Assembly (NCBI GenBank): GCA_029781855.1
Contig: JAKOVX010000128.1
Coordinates: 16,706 to 80,705, forward strand
Direction: 5' to 3'
DNA from: Acidobacteriota bacterium
GTDB taxonomy: Bacteria > Acidobacteriota > Blastocatellia > Pyrinomonadales > Pyrinomonadaceae
Length of the DNA stretch: 64,000 bases
Shown piece by piece: positions 57,052 through 64,000 of the stretch. Positions within the stretch are counted from its first letter, which is position 1. Each line of letters opens with the position of its first letter. Made by a program: the position numbers and the translations under genes. Under the pieces are notes generated by a model. That model made no database searches. It saw nothing but the letters and a program-made list of their open reading frames with translations, and was not told the DNA's origin.

Positions 57052-59691
57052 CTACTTCTTGATCCCCGCCGTCCAATTGACCACGACGTTTATTGGCGAT
57101 GGAGGAGCCTTCTCCGTAACCACGCCGGTCAGGAACCGTTTGCCATCCTTGCTCGCGACGTACTCACGCGTTTCGATCTTGAAAAGCGACTGAGGAGGAC
57201 CGAATTGAAAATCATCACCCGCGCCAACACTGACCGCAACCAGTTCCCCGCCGCTGATGAAGTACAACTCCTTCCCATCGCCGCGCCATTGCGGATTGAC
57301 ACCTCCTCCATTCGAAATGCGCCAGGACCGCGTAGCTTCCGGATACTGTGATACATAGATCTCGTCCTGGCCTGGCTCGTCGGACTGATAGGCTATCCAC
57401 TTGCCGTCGGGCGAGACCCGGCCGAGACGTTCGCTTGCCTTTGTGTGGATCAGCGGCTTCGGTGTATGGTCGCCATCGACCGGGATCGTCCATATGTCTC
57501 TCTTCATCGAAACGATAACGTTTTTCCCGTCTGGCGACCATGAACTCGGGAATGCGCTTGACGGAACGTCCGCCAGCATCGTTTCGGGCAAATTGCTGTT
57601 CACCGGTTTGAGGAACGGGTCAGAAACCCCGTCCCTATTTGCCGAGAACACGAATTGCGAACCGTCCGGCGACCAGACCGGAAACGAATTATCACCGTCC
57701 GATTTGTAGTTCGTAGTTGAGGCGTGCTCAAGGTCGATCAGCCAGAGAGAACGGTTCCGCGTCGTTTCATCGCGGGTTACCGCCGCGAAGTGTGCGTCAG
57801 GCGAGAGGTCCATCTGCAGCCACTGTGCAACCGGCCCAACAGTTCCAATCGTTCCGCCGGAGCGGTCGCGCCAAGTCAACTGCAGCATCTCCGAATCCAA
57901 TCCCTGAACGAAGGCTAAGACGCCGTTCGCCGACACCGAGATACGAGCGTTGCCGTTACCGCTGACCTCGACATTATCAGCTACCGGAAATGGATCGCCT
58001 GTCATCTCCAACCGATCCGCATCGAAAGCCCTGGCCAGTACTGTCGTTCTGTCCGGCGCATAGAGAATGAATCCGGGCTGCGCAAAATACGGGCGAGAGA
58101 GTCCATCGAAAAATAGCAGCTTGCGTTCTTTCGAGTCGAGCGACCCAACGTAGATGCCCTGCTTGTCCCCGCCTGCGGCGAGAAATAGAAAATGCTTACC
58201 GTCCGGCAAAAAATCCGGCCCGCTGTGGCTTTCTTCGCCGCTAGCGGTATCCAACTCGGTGGCAGGCTCGGGTGAGCATCCCGACGCGGACACCCGTAAC
58301 AGCCCTTTGCCGGAATCGTTGCCGAAGACGATCACGCCCTCGGAACTCCAAGATCCTCCAAAAAAAGAACTCGTGGCAGGGCAGATCGTCTGGATGACGC
58401 CCGACTCTGTGTCGTACTTCTTTAGCTTGTCGTCGGTAAAGAATGCAATAAAACGACCATCCGGCGACCAGAATGGCGAACTTCCGCCGTCTGTGACGGC
58501 GATCGCGACCGAATCGAACGAGTCGAACGACCGCATCCAGAGCTGCCGTTTTCGGCTGCCGTCTATCGTGCCGAAAACGATCCGGCGTCCGTCCGGAGAG
58601 ATCGCCACAGTCGGCGGCCTGGCGGCGGCGGTAGTTCCCTTTGGCTGCAATATCGAGAATCTCGTGACCTCTACTTTCTTTGCCGGTTGCCGCAGGTAGA
58701 GGATCGCAAATGGAACAGTGATAATAAGCCCGACAAGCATCAGACCGGCTGCGATCCACGGCAAAGGCTTTCTTACGCCCTGACGGTCGGAATCGGCAAC
58801 GATGGCGCGTGCCTCGGCAGTCAGGTTCGATCCGGTTGAATTTGACGTCACCGTCAGGGCGTCGAGGGCGAACGAGAGATCCCGGGTGGACTGGAATCGC
58901 AGGTCGGGCTTCTTCTCGAGACATCGCCGCACTATCCGCTCGAGCGAGGGATTGATTGACGGATTGGATGAGGTAAGCTCCTCAGGCTCCTCCTTCAGAA
59001 TTGCGGCCATCGTCTCGGCCATCGAACTGCGGTGGAATGCGCGACGGCCTGTGATCATCTCGTGAAGGATGACGCCGAAACTGAATATGTCTGAACGATG
59101 GTCTGCCGGCTGGCCTCGGACCTGCTCGGGCGACATATAGCCGACTGTACCCATTACGAGGCCCGGCGTCGTGATCGCCTCAAAAGTGGCGTCCTCTGTA
59201 CCATGCGTTTCCAGAGGTTCGCGTAATTTCGCCAATCCGAAATCCAGGATCTTTACACGTTCATCCTGGGTGATGAAAACGTTCGCCGGCTTTAGATCGC
59301 GATGCACGATTCGTTTCTCGTGCGCGGCCGCCAGCCCGTCGACGATCTGTCGTGCAAACGCAACAACCTTTCGAAGCGGTATTGCTCCTTCGGTCAAACG
59401 CTCGGTCAGCTCTTCGCCCTCGAGCAGTTCCGCGACAATATAAGGCGAGCCGTCGTGATTCCCGAAATCAAAGACCGTCAGAATATTCGGATGGTTGAGT
59501 GCCGATGTAGCCTTAGCTTCCTGTTCGAATCGAAGTATCCGTTCCTTGTCATTAGCAACGTCCTTGGAAAGTACCTTTAACGCCACTTTGCGGTGCAGAT
59601 CGGTATCCACCGCGGAGTAAACGACTCCCATTCCGCCGGACCCGATCTGTCCACGGATCTCGTAACGGCCGATCTTGGTGCCGGTTATCAT
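57052..59691 (-). CDS. Membrane Ser/Thr protein kinase with TolB/PD40 propeller
   Basis: 879 residues. The kinase domain is at 10-270: Gly loop GSGGMGVVYSA (17-27), K39 in VALKVL, catalytic HRDLKPANVF, DFGLAKL and the GTVGYMSPEQVRG activation segment. A membrane helix (about 308-330) follows a basic linker. The extracytoplasmic half is a TolB/PD40 propeller with AISPDGRRIVFG, WSPDGRFIAFF, WSPDGSQFVFS, WSPDGKNVIVS and SPDGKWIAYQS. The Gly-rich loop and active-site residues are intact, so it should be an active receptor-like kinase. The ligand and targets are unknown. The last domain is of the same type as zinc-ribbon family member 3 in this window. Confidence 0.94.
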   Translation of the reverse strand: MITGTKIGRYEIRGQIGSGGMGVVYSAVDTDLHRKVALKVLSKDVANDKERILRFEQEAKATSALNHPNILTVFDFGNHDGSPYIVAELLEGEELTERLTEGAIPLRKVVAFARQIVDGLAAAHEKRIVHRDLKPANVFITQDERVKILDFGLAKLREPLETHGTEDATFEAITTPGLVMGTVGYMSPEQVRGQPADHRSDIFSFGVILHEMITGRRAFHRSSMAETMAAILKEEPEELTSSNPSINPSLERIVRRCLEKKPDLRFQSTRDLSFALDALTVTSNSTGSNLTAEARAIVADSDRQGVRKPLPWIAAGLMLVGLIITVPFAILYLRQPAKKVEVTRFSILQPKGTTAAARPPTVAISPDGRRIVFGTIDGSRKRQLWMRSFDSFDSVAIAVTDGGSSPFWSPDGRFIAFFTDDKLKKYDTESGVIQTICPATSSFFGGSWSSEGVIVFGNDSGKGLLRVSASGCSPEPATELDTASGEESHSGPDFLPDGKHFLFLAAGGDKQGIYVGSLDSKERKLLFFDGLSRPYFAQPGFILYAPDRTTVLARAFDADRLEMTGDPFPVADNVEVSGNGNARISVSANGVLAFVQGLDSEMLQLTWRDRSGGTIGTVGPVAQWLQMDLSPDAHFAAVTRDETTRNRSLWLIDLEHASTTNYKSDGDNSFPVWSPDGSQFVFSANRDGVSDPFLKPVNSNLPETMLADVPSSAFPSSWSPDGKNVIVSMKRDIWTIPVDGDHTPKPLIHTKASERLGRVSPDGKWIAYQSDEPGQDEIYVSQYPEATRSWRISNGGGVNPQWRGDGKELYFISGGELVAVSVGAGDDFQFGPPQSLFKIETREYVASKDGKRFLTGVVTEKAPPSPINVVVNWTAGIKK

Positions 59692-59750
59692 AGTCGAAGG
59701 CGCACTTTCCAGAGGAATTCTTTACTAAGAATGATTGGGTTTCCTTTTCG

Positions 59751-59779
59751 AGTTTAATCCCGTTCTCGAATTATTCCAA
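59751..59779 (-). promoter_or_regulatory. Weak promoter candidate upstream of the kinase gene
   Basis: On the - strand TTGGAA (59779-59774), 17 bases, then TAAACT (59756-59751), 60 bases before the kinase ATG. Both boxes match the consensus at only four of six bases. Apart from this and the hairpin at 59928-59952, the 299-base gap holds nothing I recognise. Confidence 0.25.
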
Positions 59780-59927
59780 ACAACGCGGGAAATAGCCGCG
59801 AGCAGGATCCCACCGATCCGGGCGGCGGCACACTAGGAAGTATAAGATAGCCCACTTGTGTATAAGAGACTTGTTGCGCCAGACGCAGACCTGCTGGCTC
59901 TGTAGATTACTTCTCATCCAATGAAAC

Positions 59928-59952
59928 AATAGGCGGCCATTGGCCGCCTATT
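59928..59952 (-). terminator. Hairpin downstream of dihydropyrimidinase
   Basis: AATAGGCGGCC (59928-59938) pairs perfectly with GGCCGCCTATT (59942-59952) over a 3-base loop, 39 bases after the hydA stop. On the - strand it is followed by GTTTCATT, an imperfect T tract. Confidence 0.7.
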
Positions 59953-59990
59953 CTACTCTGTTGGTACCTGGTTCGTTATCTTTATGTCTA

Positions 59991-61370
59991 TTAGACCTTA
60001 ACGCATTCGCCTCGTTTGAGGAATTGGCCGTCGCCGGCCTTTCCCTTGTGCTCACCGCTTTCGATCACAACGCGTCCGCGTGAGAGGACGGTCTCGACCT
60101 TGCCTTTTACCTTCCAACCCTCGTAGGACGAATAATCGACGTTCATGTGTTCTGCGTCGACGCCAAAAGTATGTTCTTTCTCTGGGTCGAAGATGACTAT
60201 GTCAGCGTCAGAGCCAACGGCGATCGTTCCCTTCTTTGGAAATAGGCCGAACATCTTAGCCGCGGCGGTCGACGTTAATTCGACAAAACGATTGAGCGAG
60301 ATGCGATTCTCGACAACGCCGCCATTGTATATGAGGTTCATTCGGTTCTCGACGCCGGGGGCTCCGTTCGGGATCTTGGAAAAATCGCCGAGGCCGAGTT
60401 CCTTTTGCTCTTTCATGCAGAACGGGCAGTGATCGGTCGAAATGACTTGCAGGTCGTCCATTTTCAGGCCTTTCCACAACTCGGCGTGGTTGTGCTTTTC
60501 ACGCAGCGGCGGCGTCATAACGTATTTCGCACCTTCAAAATCGTCGCCGTAATCTTCGATAGAATGAAAAAGATACTGTGGACACGTCTCGGCAAAGGCC
60601 GGAATCCCGCGGTCGCGTGCTTGTCGCACCTGATTCAGAGCATCGGTGCAGCTCAGGTGAACGATATAGACAGGCGACTCGGCCATTTCGGCGATGGCGA
60701 TGGCACGATGGACGCCTTCGGCTTCAGCTATGGTCGGGCGCGTCAAGGCGTGATACTTCGGAGCCGTGCGTCCGTCGGCGAGAAAGCGTTTGATTATCTC
60801 GTTGATGACAATGCCGTTCTCAGCGTGCATGCAGATCAGCCCGCCCCGTTTCCCGGCTGCTGACATCGCCCTAAATATCGTCGCGTCGTCCGCCAAAAAC
60901 ACGCCCGGATACGCCATAAATAGCTTGAACGAAGTGATGCCCTCGTCCATCAGCTTGTACATTTCCTTCTCGTCGCCATCCTCGAAATCGGTCGTGATGA
61001 GATGAAAGCCGTAGTCGATCGCGGTCTTGCCCTCGGCCTTTTTGTGCCACGCGTCGACGCCCGCGGTCATCGGTTCGCCCTTGGTTTGCACCGCAAAATC
61101 AATGATCGTCGTCGTACCGCCGAACGCCGCCGCCCGCGTTCCGGTAAAGAAATCATCGCTCGAATACGTCCCGCCAAACGGCAGTTCCATATGCGTGTGC
61201 GGATCGATCCCGCCCGGGATCACCAGCTTCCCCGACGCATCAATAACAACATCGGCCTCCATATCAAGCGTCTTGCCGATCGTCGTCACGGTTTCACCAT
61301 CGATAAAGATATCAGCGCGATAGTCGTCAACGGCAGTGACGACGCGGCCGTTTTTGATCAGAGTCCTCAT
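59991..61370 (-). CDS. hydA: Dihydropyrimidinase
   Basis: 459-residue zinc amidohydrolase that opens dihydrouracil and dihydrothymine to N-carbamoyl-beta-amino acids, the second step of the reductive pyrimidine route. DPHTHMELPFGG holds the first metal pair (H58, H60). The carboxylated Lys is in GITSFKLFMAYPGVF, further His are in MHAENG and YIVHLSCTDA, and the final Asp is in ISTDHCPF. The length and wording follow D-hydantoinase/dihydropyrimidinase closely. The start ATG at 61370 has GAGG upstream. Its partner genes preT, preA and beta-ureidopropionase are about 25 kb away on the same strand; the likely next enzyme (aminotransferase) is 2.4 kb upstream. Confidence 0.96.
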   Translation of the reverse strand: MRTLIKNGRVVTAVDDYRADIFIDGETVTTIGKTLDMEADVVIDASGKLVIPGGIDPHTHMELPFGGTYSSDDFFTGTRAAAFGGTTTIIDFAVQTKGEPMTAGVDAWHKKAEGKTAIDYGFHLITTDFEDGDEKEMYKLMDEGITSFKLFMAYPGVFLADDATIFRAMSAAGKRGGLICMHAENGIVINEIIKRFLADGRTAPKYHALTRPTIAEAEGVHRAIAIAEMAESPVYIVHLSCTDALNQVRQARDRGIPAFAETCPQYLFHSIEDYGDDFEGAKYVMTPPLREKHNHAELWKGLKMDDLQVISTDHCPFCMKEQKELGLGDFSKIPNGAPGVENRMNLIYNGGVVENRISLNRFVELTSTAAAKMFGLFPKKGTIAVGSDADIVIFDPEKEHTFGVDAEHMNVDYSSYEGWKVKGKVETVLSRGRVVIESGEHKGKAGDGQFLKRGECVKV

Positions 61371-61398
61371 AGATCCTCGCTATTTTTCCAAATCTAAA

Positions 61399-63093
61399 TT
61401 ACTTTTTCGTACGGCCAAGAATGGCTCTGAATTCGCTTCCCGGTTTCCATTCCGGACGCTTATCTGCCTGAGCAATATTGTAACCCGCGATCAAGAGCCA
61501 TTTCGCATCTTCCGCAGTTCCAGAAAGATCCCAATCGGCTTTTACTTCGTCCGATACTTGGTGATAGTCATTTTCGGAATACGATTCCCACTTTTTTTCG
61601 CCATATTCTTTTGGTTTCCCAATGTACTCTGAGCCGCTAAATGGAAACGCAGCAGGGATCCCGACTTTTGCGAACTCAATCTGGTCCGAACCGAAATATA
61701 GCCCGTCGTTGTCAATAGACTCGTTTATGAATTCCCTTCCCTGTAACCGAGCGGCTTCGGCGAGGAATTCATCTAAAGTCGAGAGGCCATAGCCCGTGGT
61801 AATGAGATCGGAAGTTATCCCCCATACATTTCCGCCATCGAGATTGATGTTGGCGACCGTTTTCGCGAGGGGAAACAACGGGTGTTGAGCATAAAATCTC
61901 GAACCTAGATAACCTTTTTCTTCCCCGGTCACGGCGATAAAGAGTATCGATCTTTTCGGCTTTTTAACCAGCCTTGCAAATCCTTTTGCAATATCGATCA
62001 ATTGAGCGGTACCGGCCGCATTGTCCAGTGCCCCGTTGTAGATCTGGTCGCCCTTCAGGTTGGTATCTTTGCCGAGATGGTCCCAATGGGCTGAGTAGAT
62101 CAAGTACTCATTCTTTAGTTTTGGATCAGAACCTTCGACCCGTGCAACAACATTTCGGCTTACTACGTTTCGGATCTTGCTTTTGACTGAGATGTTAGCT
62201 TTTGCATTTATTAAAATAGCTTTTCGATCGGGTTGGGACGCTTCCGTCTGCAACTTATCGAAATCCTGCCCGGCGAGTGAAAAAATACGGCGGGCGGCCC
62301 CAATTGTCATTAACCCGTTCACCAAAGGACCGGAATGGGGGTTCGATGGCTTCAGCCCGAAGCCTTCCATTTTTGCAAATGTCTGAAAAAGGGAATATGT
62401 TCTAGCCGTTTCCGGATCATAAACTACAAGAATTCCTGCGGCACCTCGTCTTGCAGCAATGTCGAATTTTGATTCCCGCGTCGAATAATATGTACGCGTA
62501 TCGCCCTTAAAGAACGACGGATCGAGTTTATCCGGGTCACTTTCATGTGGCCTTGACGGTTCGCCGCTGAGGACAATGACTAGTTTGTCGCGGACATCGA
62601 CCCCCTTGTAATCGTCCCATGCATAATCAGGAGCGACGATCCCAAAACCTGCGAAAACAACACCCGCGTTCCTAGCCGAGGCCATTGGCATAAGCGCCGG
62701 AAAATCATGAACGAAATCATCAAAAAACCTAAGTTCCGTGTTCCGCCCACCCGCCGAAATCTTAATCTTAGGAACAGTCTGATACCCGACCAATGGGACA
62801 TTCTGGACAAAAGTTCCGTCTGGATTTCCCGGTTTCAGCCCTGCCCGTTTGAATCGGTCGACGAGATAATTAACTGTCAGAGTTTCGCCGATAGTTCCAA
62901 CGTTTCTGCCTTCGAATTTGTCGGATGCCAGGACCCTGATATGCTGAAGGATGTCATTGGCCGTCACGCTCTTGAGAGCGGGCCCGAGAGTATTTAAAAT
63001 TCGGGCCCGATCATCTGACTCCTGACCCGTAACCGGCAATACCCCTGCAAGTATCGCAACCAAAAGAAAGGCGACCTGTATCTTCTTAGTGAT
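61399..63093 (-). CDS. Exported M28-family metallopeptidase with a probable non-ATG start
   Basis: M28 (aminopeptidase Y/PSMA-type) peptidase with a PA-like insert (about 150-290). Zinc-site residues are visible: SAHWDHLG, GALDNAAGTAQL, AVTGEEKGYLGS, NINLDGG and the late YHQVSDE. Translation from the first TTG (63063) would begin inside the signal peptide. Reading upstream in frame gives a proper signal sequence (ITKKIQVAFLLVAILAG), and the position where ATG is expected holds ATC at 63093-63091, 7 bases behind AGGAG (63105-63101); ATT lies one codon further up. I therefore place the start there: 564 residues. It is set between hydA and the dihydropyrimidinase remnant. Confidence 0.82.
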   Translation of the reverse strand: MTKKIQVAFLLVAILAGVLPVTGQESDDRARILNTLGPALKSVTANDILQHIRVLASDKFEGRNVGTIGETLTVNYLVDRFKRAGLKPGNPDGTFVQNVPLVGYQTVPKIKISAGGRNTELRFFDDFVHDFPALMPMASARNAGVVFAGFGIVAPDYAWDDYKGVDVRDKLVIVLSGEPSRPHESDPDKLDPSFFKGDTRTYYSTRESKFDIAARRGAAGILVVYDPETARTYSLFQTFAKMEGFGLKPSNPHSGPLVNGLMTIGAARRIFSLAGQDFDKLQTEASQPDRKAILINAKANISVKSKIRNVVSRNVVARVEGSDPKLKNEYLIYSAHWDHLGKDTNLKGDQIYNGALDNAAGTAQLIDIAKGFARLVKKPKRSILFIAVTGEEKGYLGSRFYAQHPLFPLAKTVANINLDGGNVWGITSDLITTGYGLSTLDEFLAEAARLQGREFINESIDNDGLYFGSDQIEFAKVGIPAAFPFSGSEYIGKPKEYGEKKWESYSENDYHQVSDEVKADWDLSGTAEDAKWLLIAGYNIAQADKRPEWKPGSEFRAILGRTKK

Positions 63094-63100
63094 AATTAGA

Positions 63101-63105
63101 CTCCT
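63101..63105 (-). promoter_or_regulatory. Ribosome binding site that decides the M28 start
   Basis: AGGAG on the - strand is 7 bases before the codon ATC at 63093-63091 and 4 bases before ATT at 63096-63094. It is 37 bases from the first standard start codon (TTG at 63063), too far to serve it. Confidence 0.6.
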
Positions 63106-63130
63106 AGAATTAGCGCGTTGTTAGGACCAA

Positions 63131-63259
63131 GTGAACGACAATATTGGGATCCAGATGAAGCGTGTTGCCGATCGTCATCACCGTCGCGACGTCGATAATA
63201 ATCTCTGCTTATTAGTCGCCAACAGCGGCGGCCCGGACGTTTTCGATCACTATTTTCAT
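63131..63259 (-). pseudogene. Remnant of a second dihydropyrimidinase 5' end
   Basis: Read on the - strand from an ATG at 63259, the sequence gives MKIVIENVRAAAVGD, two consecutive TAA stops (63214-63209), then AEIIIDVATVMTIGNTL and so on. It aligns with the first 44 residues of the intact dihydropyrimidinase (I5, N7, R9, D15, then A-x-I-x-I-D, T-V, T-I-G, T-L and V-V shared) with one codon missing. Over 26 aligned codons after the stops I count 56 of 78 identical bases. The similarity fades near 63131. The ATG overlaps the stop of the hypothetical gene upstream as ATGA. Confidence 0.8.
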
Positions 63260-63765
63260 AATTTTAGCTCGTAAGGGGTTTGAGCGGGATAACAGATAAA
63301 GTCTAAAGACTTGGATTCTACAAACCCCTCGAAGCAATTGACGCAAGCGACCTCTCCGCTATTGGACTTCATGTGCTCTGTGTTTTGCTCGTCTGATATC
63401 GTCGCCCAGCAATAGAAACAATGATCGTGACGATTGGAGTCACTTAAAGCAAAAATTGCAGAACTCCATGTGAACGGGGCAAACATGAGTTCGATACGTT
63501 CTCCCCAAAATCCGTCTATTGCAACATAGTCTCGACCTTCAACCAGTAAATCCGTTGGCTCTTCTGGCCAAAAAAACCACCCATCCTCGGCCTTTGACCA
63601 ACGTCCGTAAATAAATTGGAATGAGTCGATCAAAAAGCCAGCCCAATTATCGTCAATCCATTTATGCTTATCGCGAGTCGTTGAAGACAAGTGACCGAAT
63701 AGATTCTGGCCATCCTCATCGGTCGATATTCTAACTAACGAAAAAACTGGAAAGTCTTCAAACAT
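63256..63765 (-). CDS. Hypothetical protein with two CxxC motifs
   Basis: 169 residues from the ATG at 63765; a longer frame needs TTG and would overlap the aminotransferase end. Aromatic-rich (many W, F, Y), with GRWSKAEDGWFFWPEEPTD in the middle and a C-terminal pair CFYC and CVNC about 30 residues apart that could bind zinc. No family was recognised. Codon use is more A/T-rich than in the flanking genes, which hints at transfer. It lies 16 bases after the aminotransferase and directly abuts the dihydropyrimidinase remnant. Confidence 0.65.
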   Translation of the reverse strand: MFEDFPVFSLVRISTDEDGQNLFGHLSSTTRDKHKWIDDNWAGFLIDSFQFIYGRWSKAEDGWFFWPEEPTDLLVEGRDYVAIDGFWGERIELMFAPFTWSSAIFALSDSNRHDHCFYCWATISDEQNTEHMKSNSGEVACVNCFEGFVESKSLDFICYPAQTPYELKL

Positions 63766-63781
63766 TTCTCGTAAATTATCC

Positions 63782-64000
63782 CTAACAAAGAGCGAGGCCC
63801 GAATCGAGTGCGCGAACAAGTTCGTCGACGTTGTCCTTGGTCGAATTGAGCATCATGCCGGTACGGATGACGTTGCCGTAGAGGCCGCCTTTTCCGATAA
63901 GGACGCCCTGGCGTCTTGTTTCTTCAAAAACGGTCAGGACTGCCTGAGGAGCGGGCTCTTTGGTCGTGCGGTCTTTGACGAGTTCGATGCCCTGCATCAG
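63782..64000 (-). CDS. Class III aminotransferase, C-terminal end (gene continues past the window)
   Basis: The last 72 residues of a pyridoxal-phosphate aminotransferase; the frame is open to the window edge. GIELVKDRTTKEPAPQ, TRRQGVLIGKGGLYGNVIRTG and a closing DNVDELVRALDSGL are the C-terminal blocks of the AGXT2/beta-alanine:pyruvate and 4-aminobutyrate aminotransferase group. Next to dihydropyrimidinase, and with beta-ureidopropionase and mmsA in the same region, a role in converting beta-alanine to malonate semialdehyde is the best guess. The substrate loop is outside the window, so this stays inference. Confidence 0.82.
   Translation of the reverse strand: MMQGIELVKDRTTKEPAPQAVLTVFEETRRQGVLIGKGGLYGNVIRTGMMLNSTKDNVDELVRALDSGLALC

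Overview
The window looks like a piece of chromosome from an acidobacterium, most likely class Blastocatellia (Pyrinomonadaceae-like). This is an inference from gene content: fungalysin-type M36 proteases with FG-GAP-like repeats, a serine/threonine kinase fused to a TolB/PD40 propeller, zinc-ribbon/TPR/TolB signalling proteins, a reaction-centre-type cytochrome c in an otherwise non-phototrophic context, and an Ala/Pro-rich pilMNOPQ operon. The DNA is moderately GC-rich and densely coding. I see no integrase, transposase, phage gene, CRISPR array or rRNA.

Left part (1-9.5 kb): housekeeping genes. The + strand carries the end of an unknown gene, rpsU, surE-pcm-dedA, tRNA-Pro(CGG) with its own terminator, and a GNAT acetyltransferase. 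The - strand carries queD, a large MscS-type channel and a DinG/XPD-type helicase.

9.6-20 kb: three + strand genes for exported proteins. Two are tandem paralogous M36 metalloproteases and the third is a haem-motif (CxxCH) choice-of-anchor V/Reeler-like protein. All three end in the same six-repeat, calcium-loop propeller module, and each is followed by a strong hairpin. 20-25.2 kb: a - strand pilM-N-O-P-Q operon for type IV pilus alignment and secretin, with a possible promoter about 290 bases upstream of pilM.

25.6-41.5 kb: a phosphinothricin-type GNAT and an acyl-CoA dehydrogenase, divergent from a DUF4177-like gene and an APH-type phosphotransferase. Then follows a 13-kb - strand run containing an NCS1 nucleobase transporter, mmsA, an O-methyltransferase, a cytochrome c, beta-ureidopropionase, RidA, preT, an Asp/Asn hydroxylase-like gene and preA. 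Together with dihydropyrimidinase (60-61.4 kb) and the tail of an AGXT2-like aminotransferase at the right edge, these encode a complete reductive uracil/thymine degradation route: PreTA, HydA, beta-ureidopropionase, transaminase, MmsA.

41.5-51.4 kb: a - strand run led by sthA (soluble transhydrogenase) containing four proteins that share a near-identical N-terminal zinc-ribbon-like module on different sensor/TPR/propeller bodies, plus a GH51 arabinofuranosidase. 51.4-59.7 kb: a GAF protein, a GNAT, an exported amidohydrolase, a divergent GTP cyclohydrolase II homologue, a serine beta-lactamase-like hydrolase and a receptor-like kinase. 60-64 kb: dihydropyrimidinase, an M28 peptidase whose natural start appears to be a non-ATG codon, a degenerate second copy of the dihydropyrimidinase 5' end, a CxxC hypothetical protein and the aminotransferase tail.
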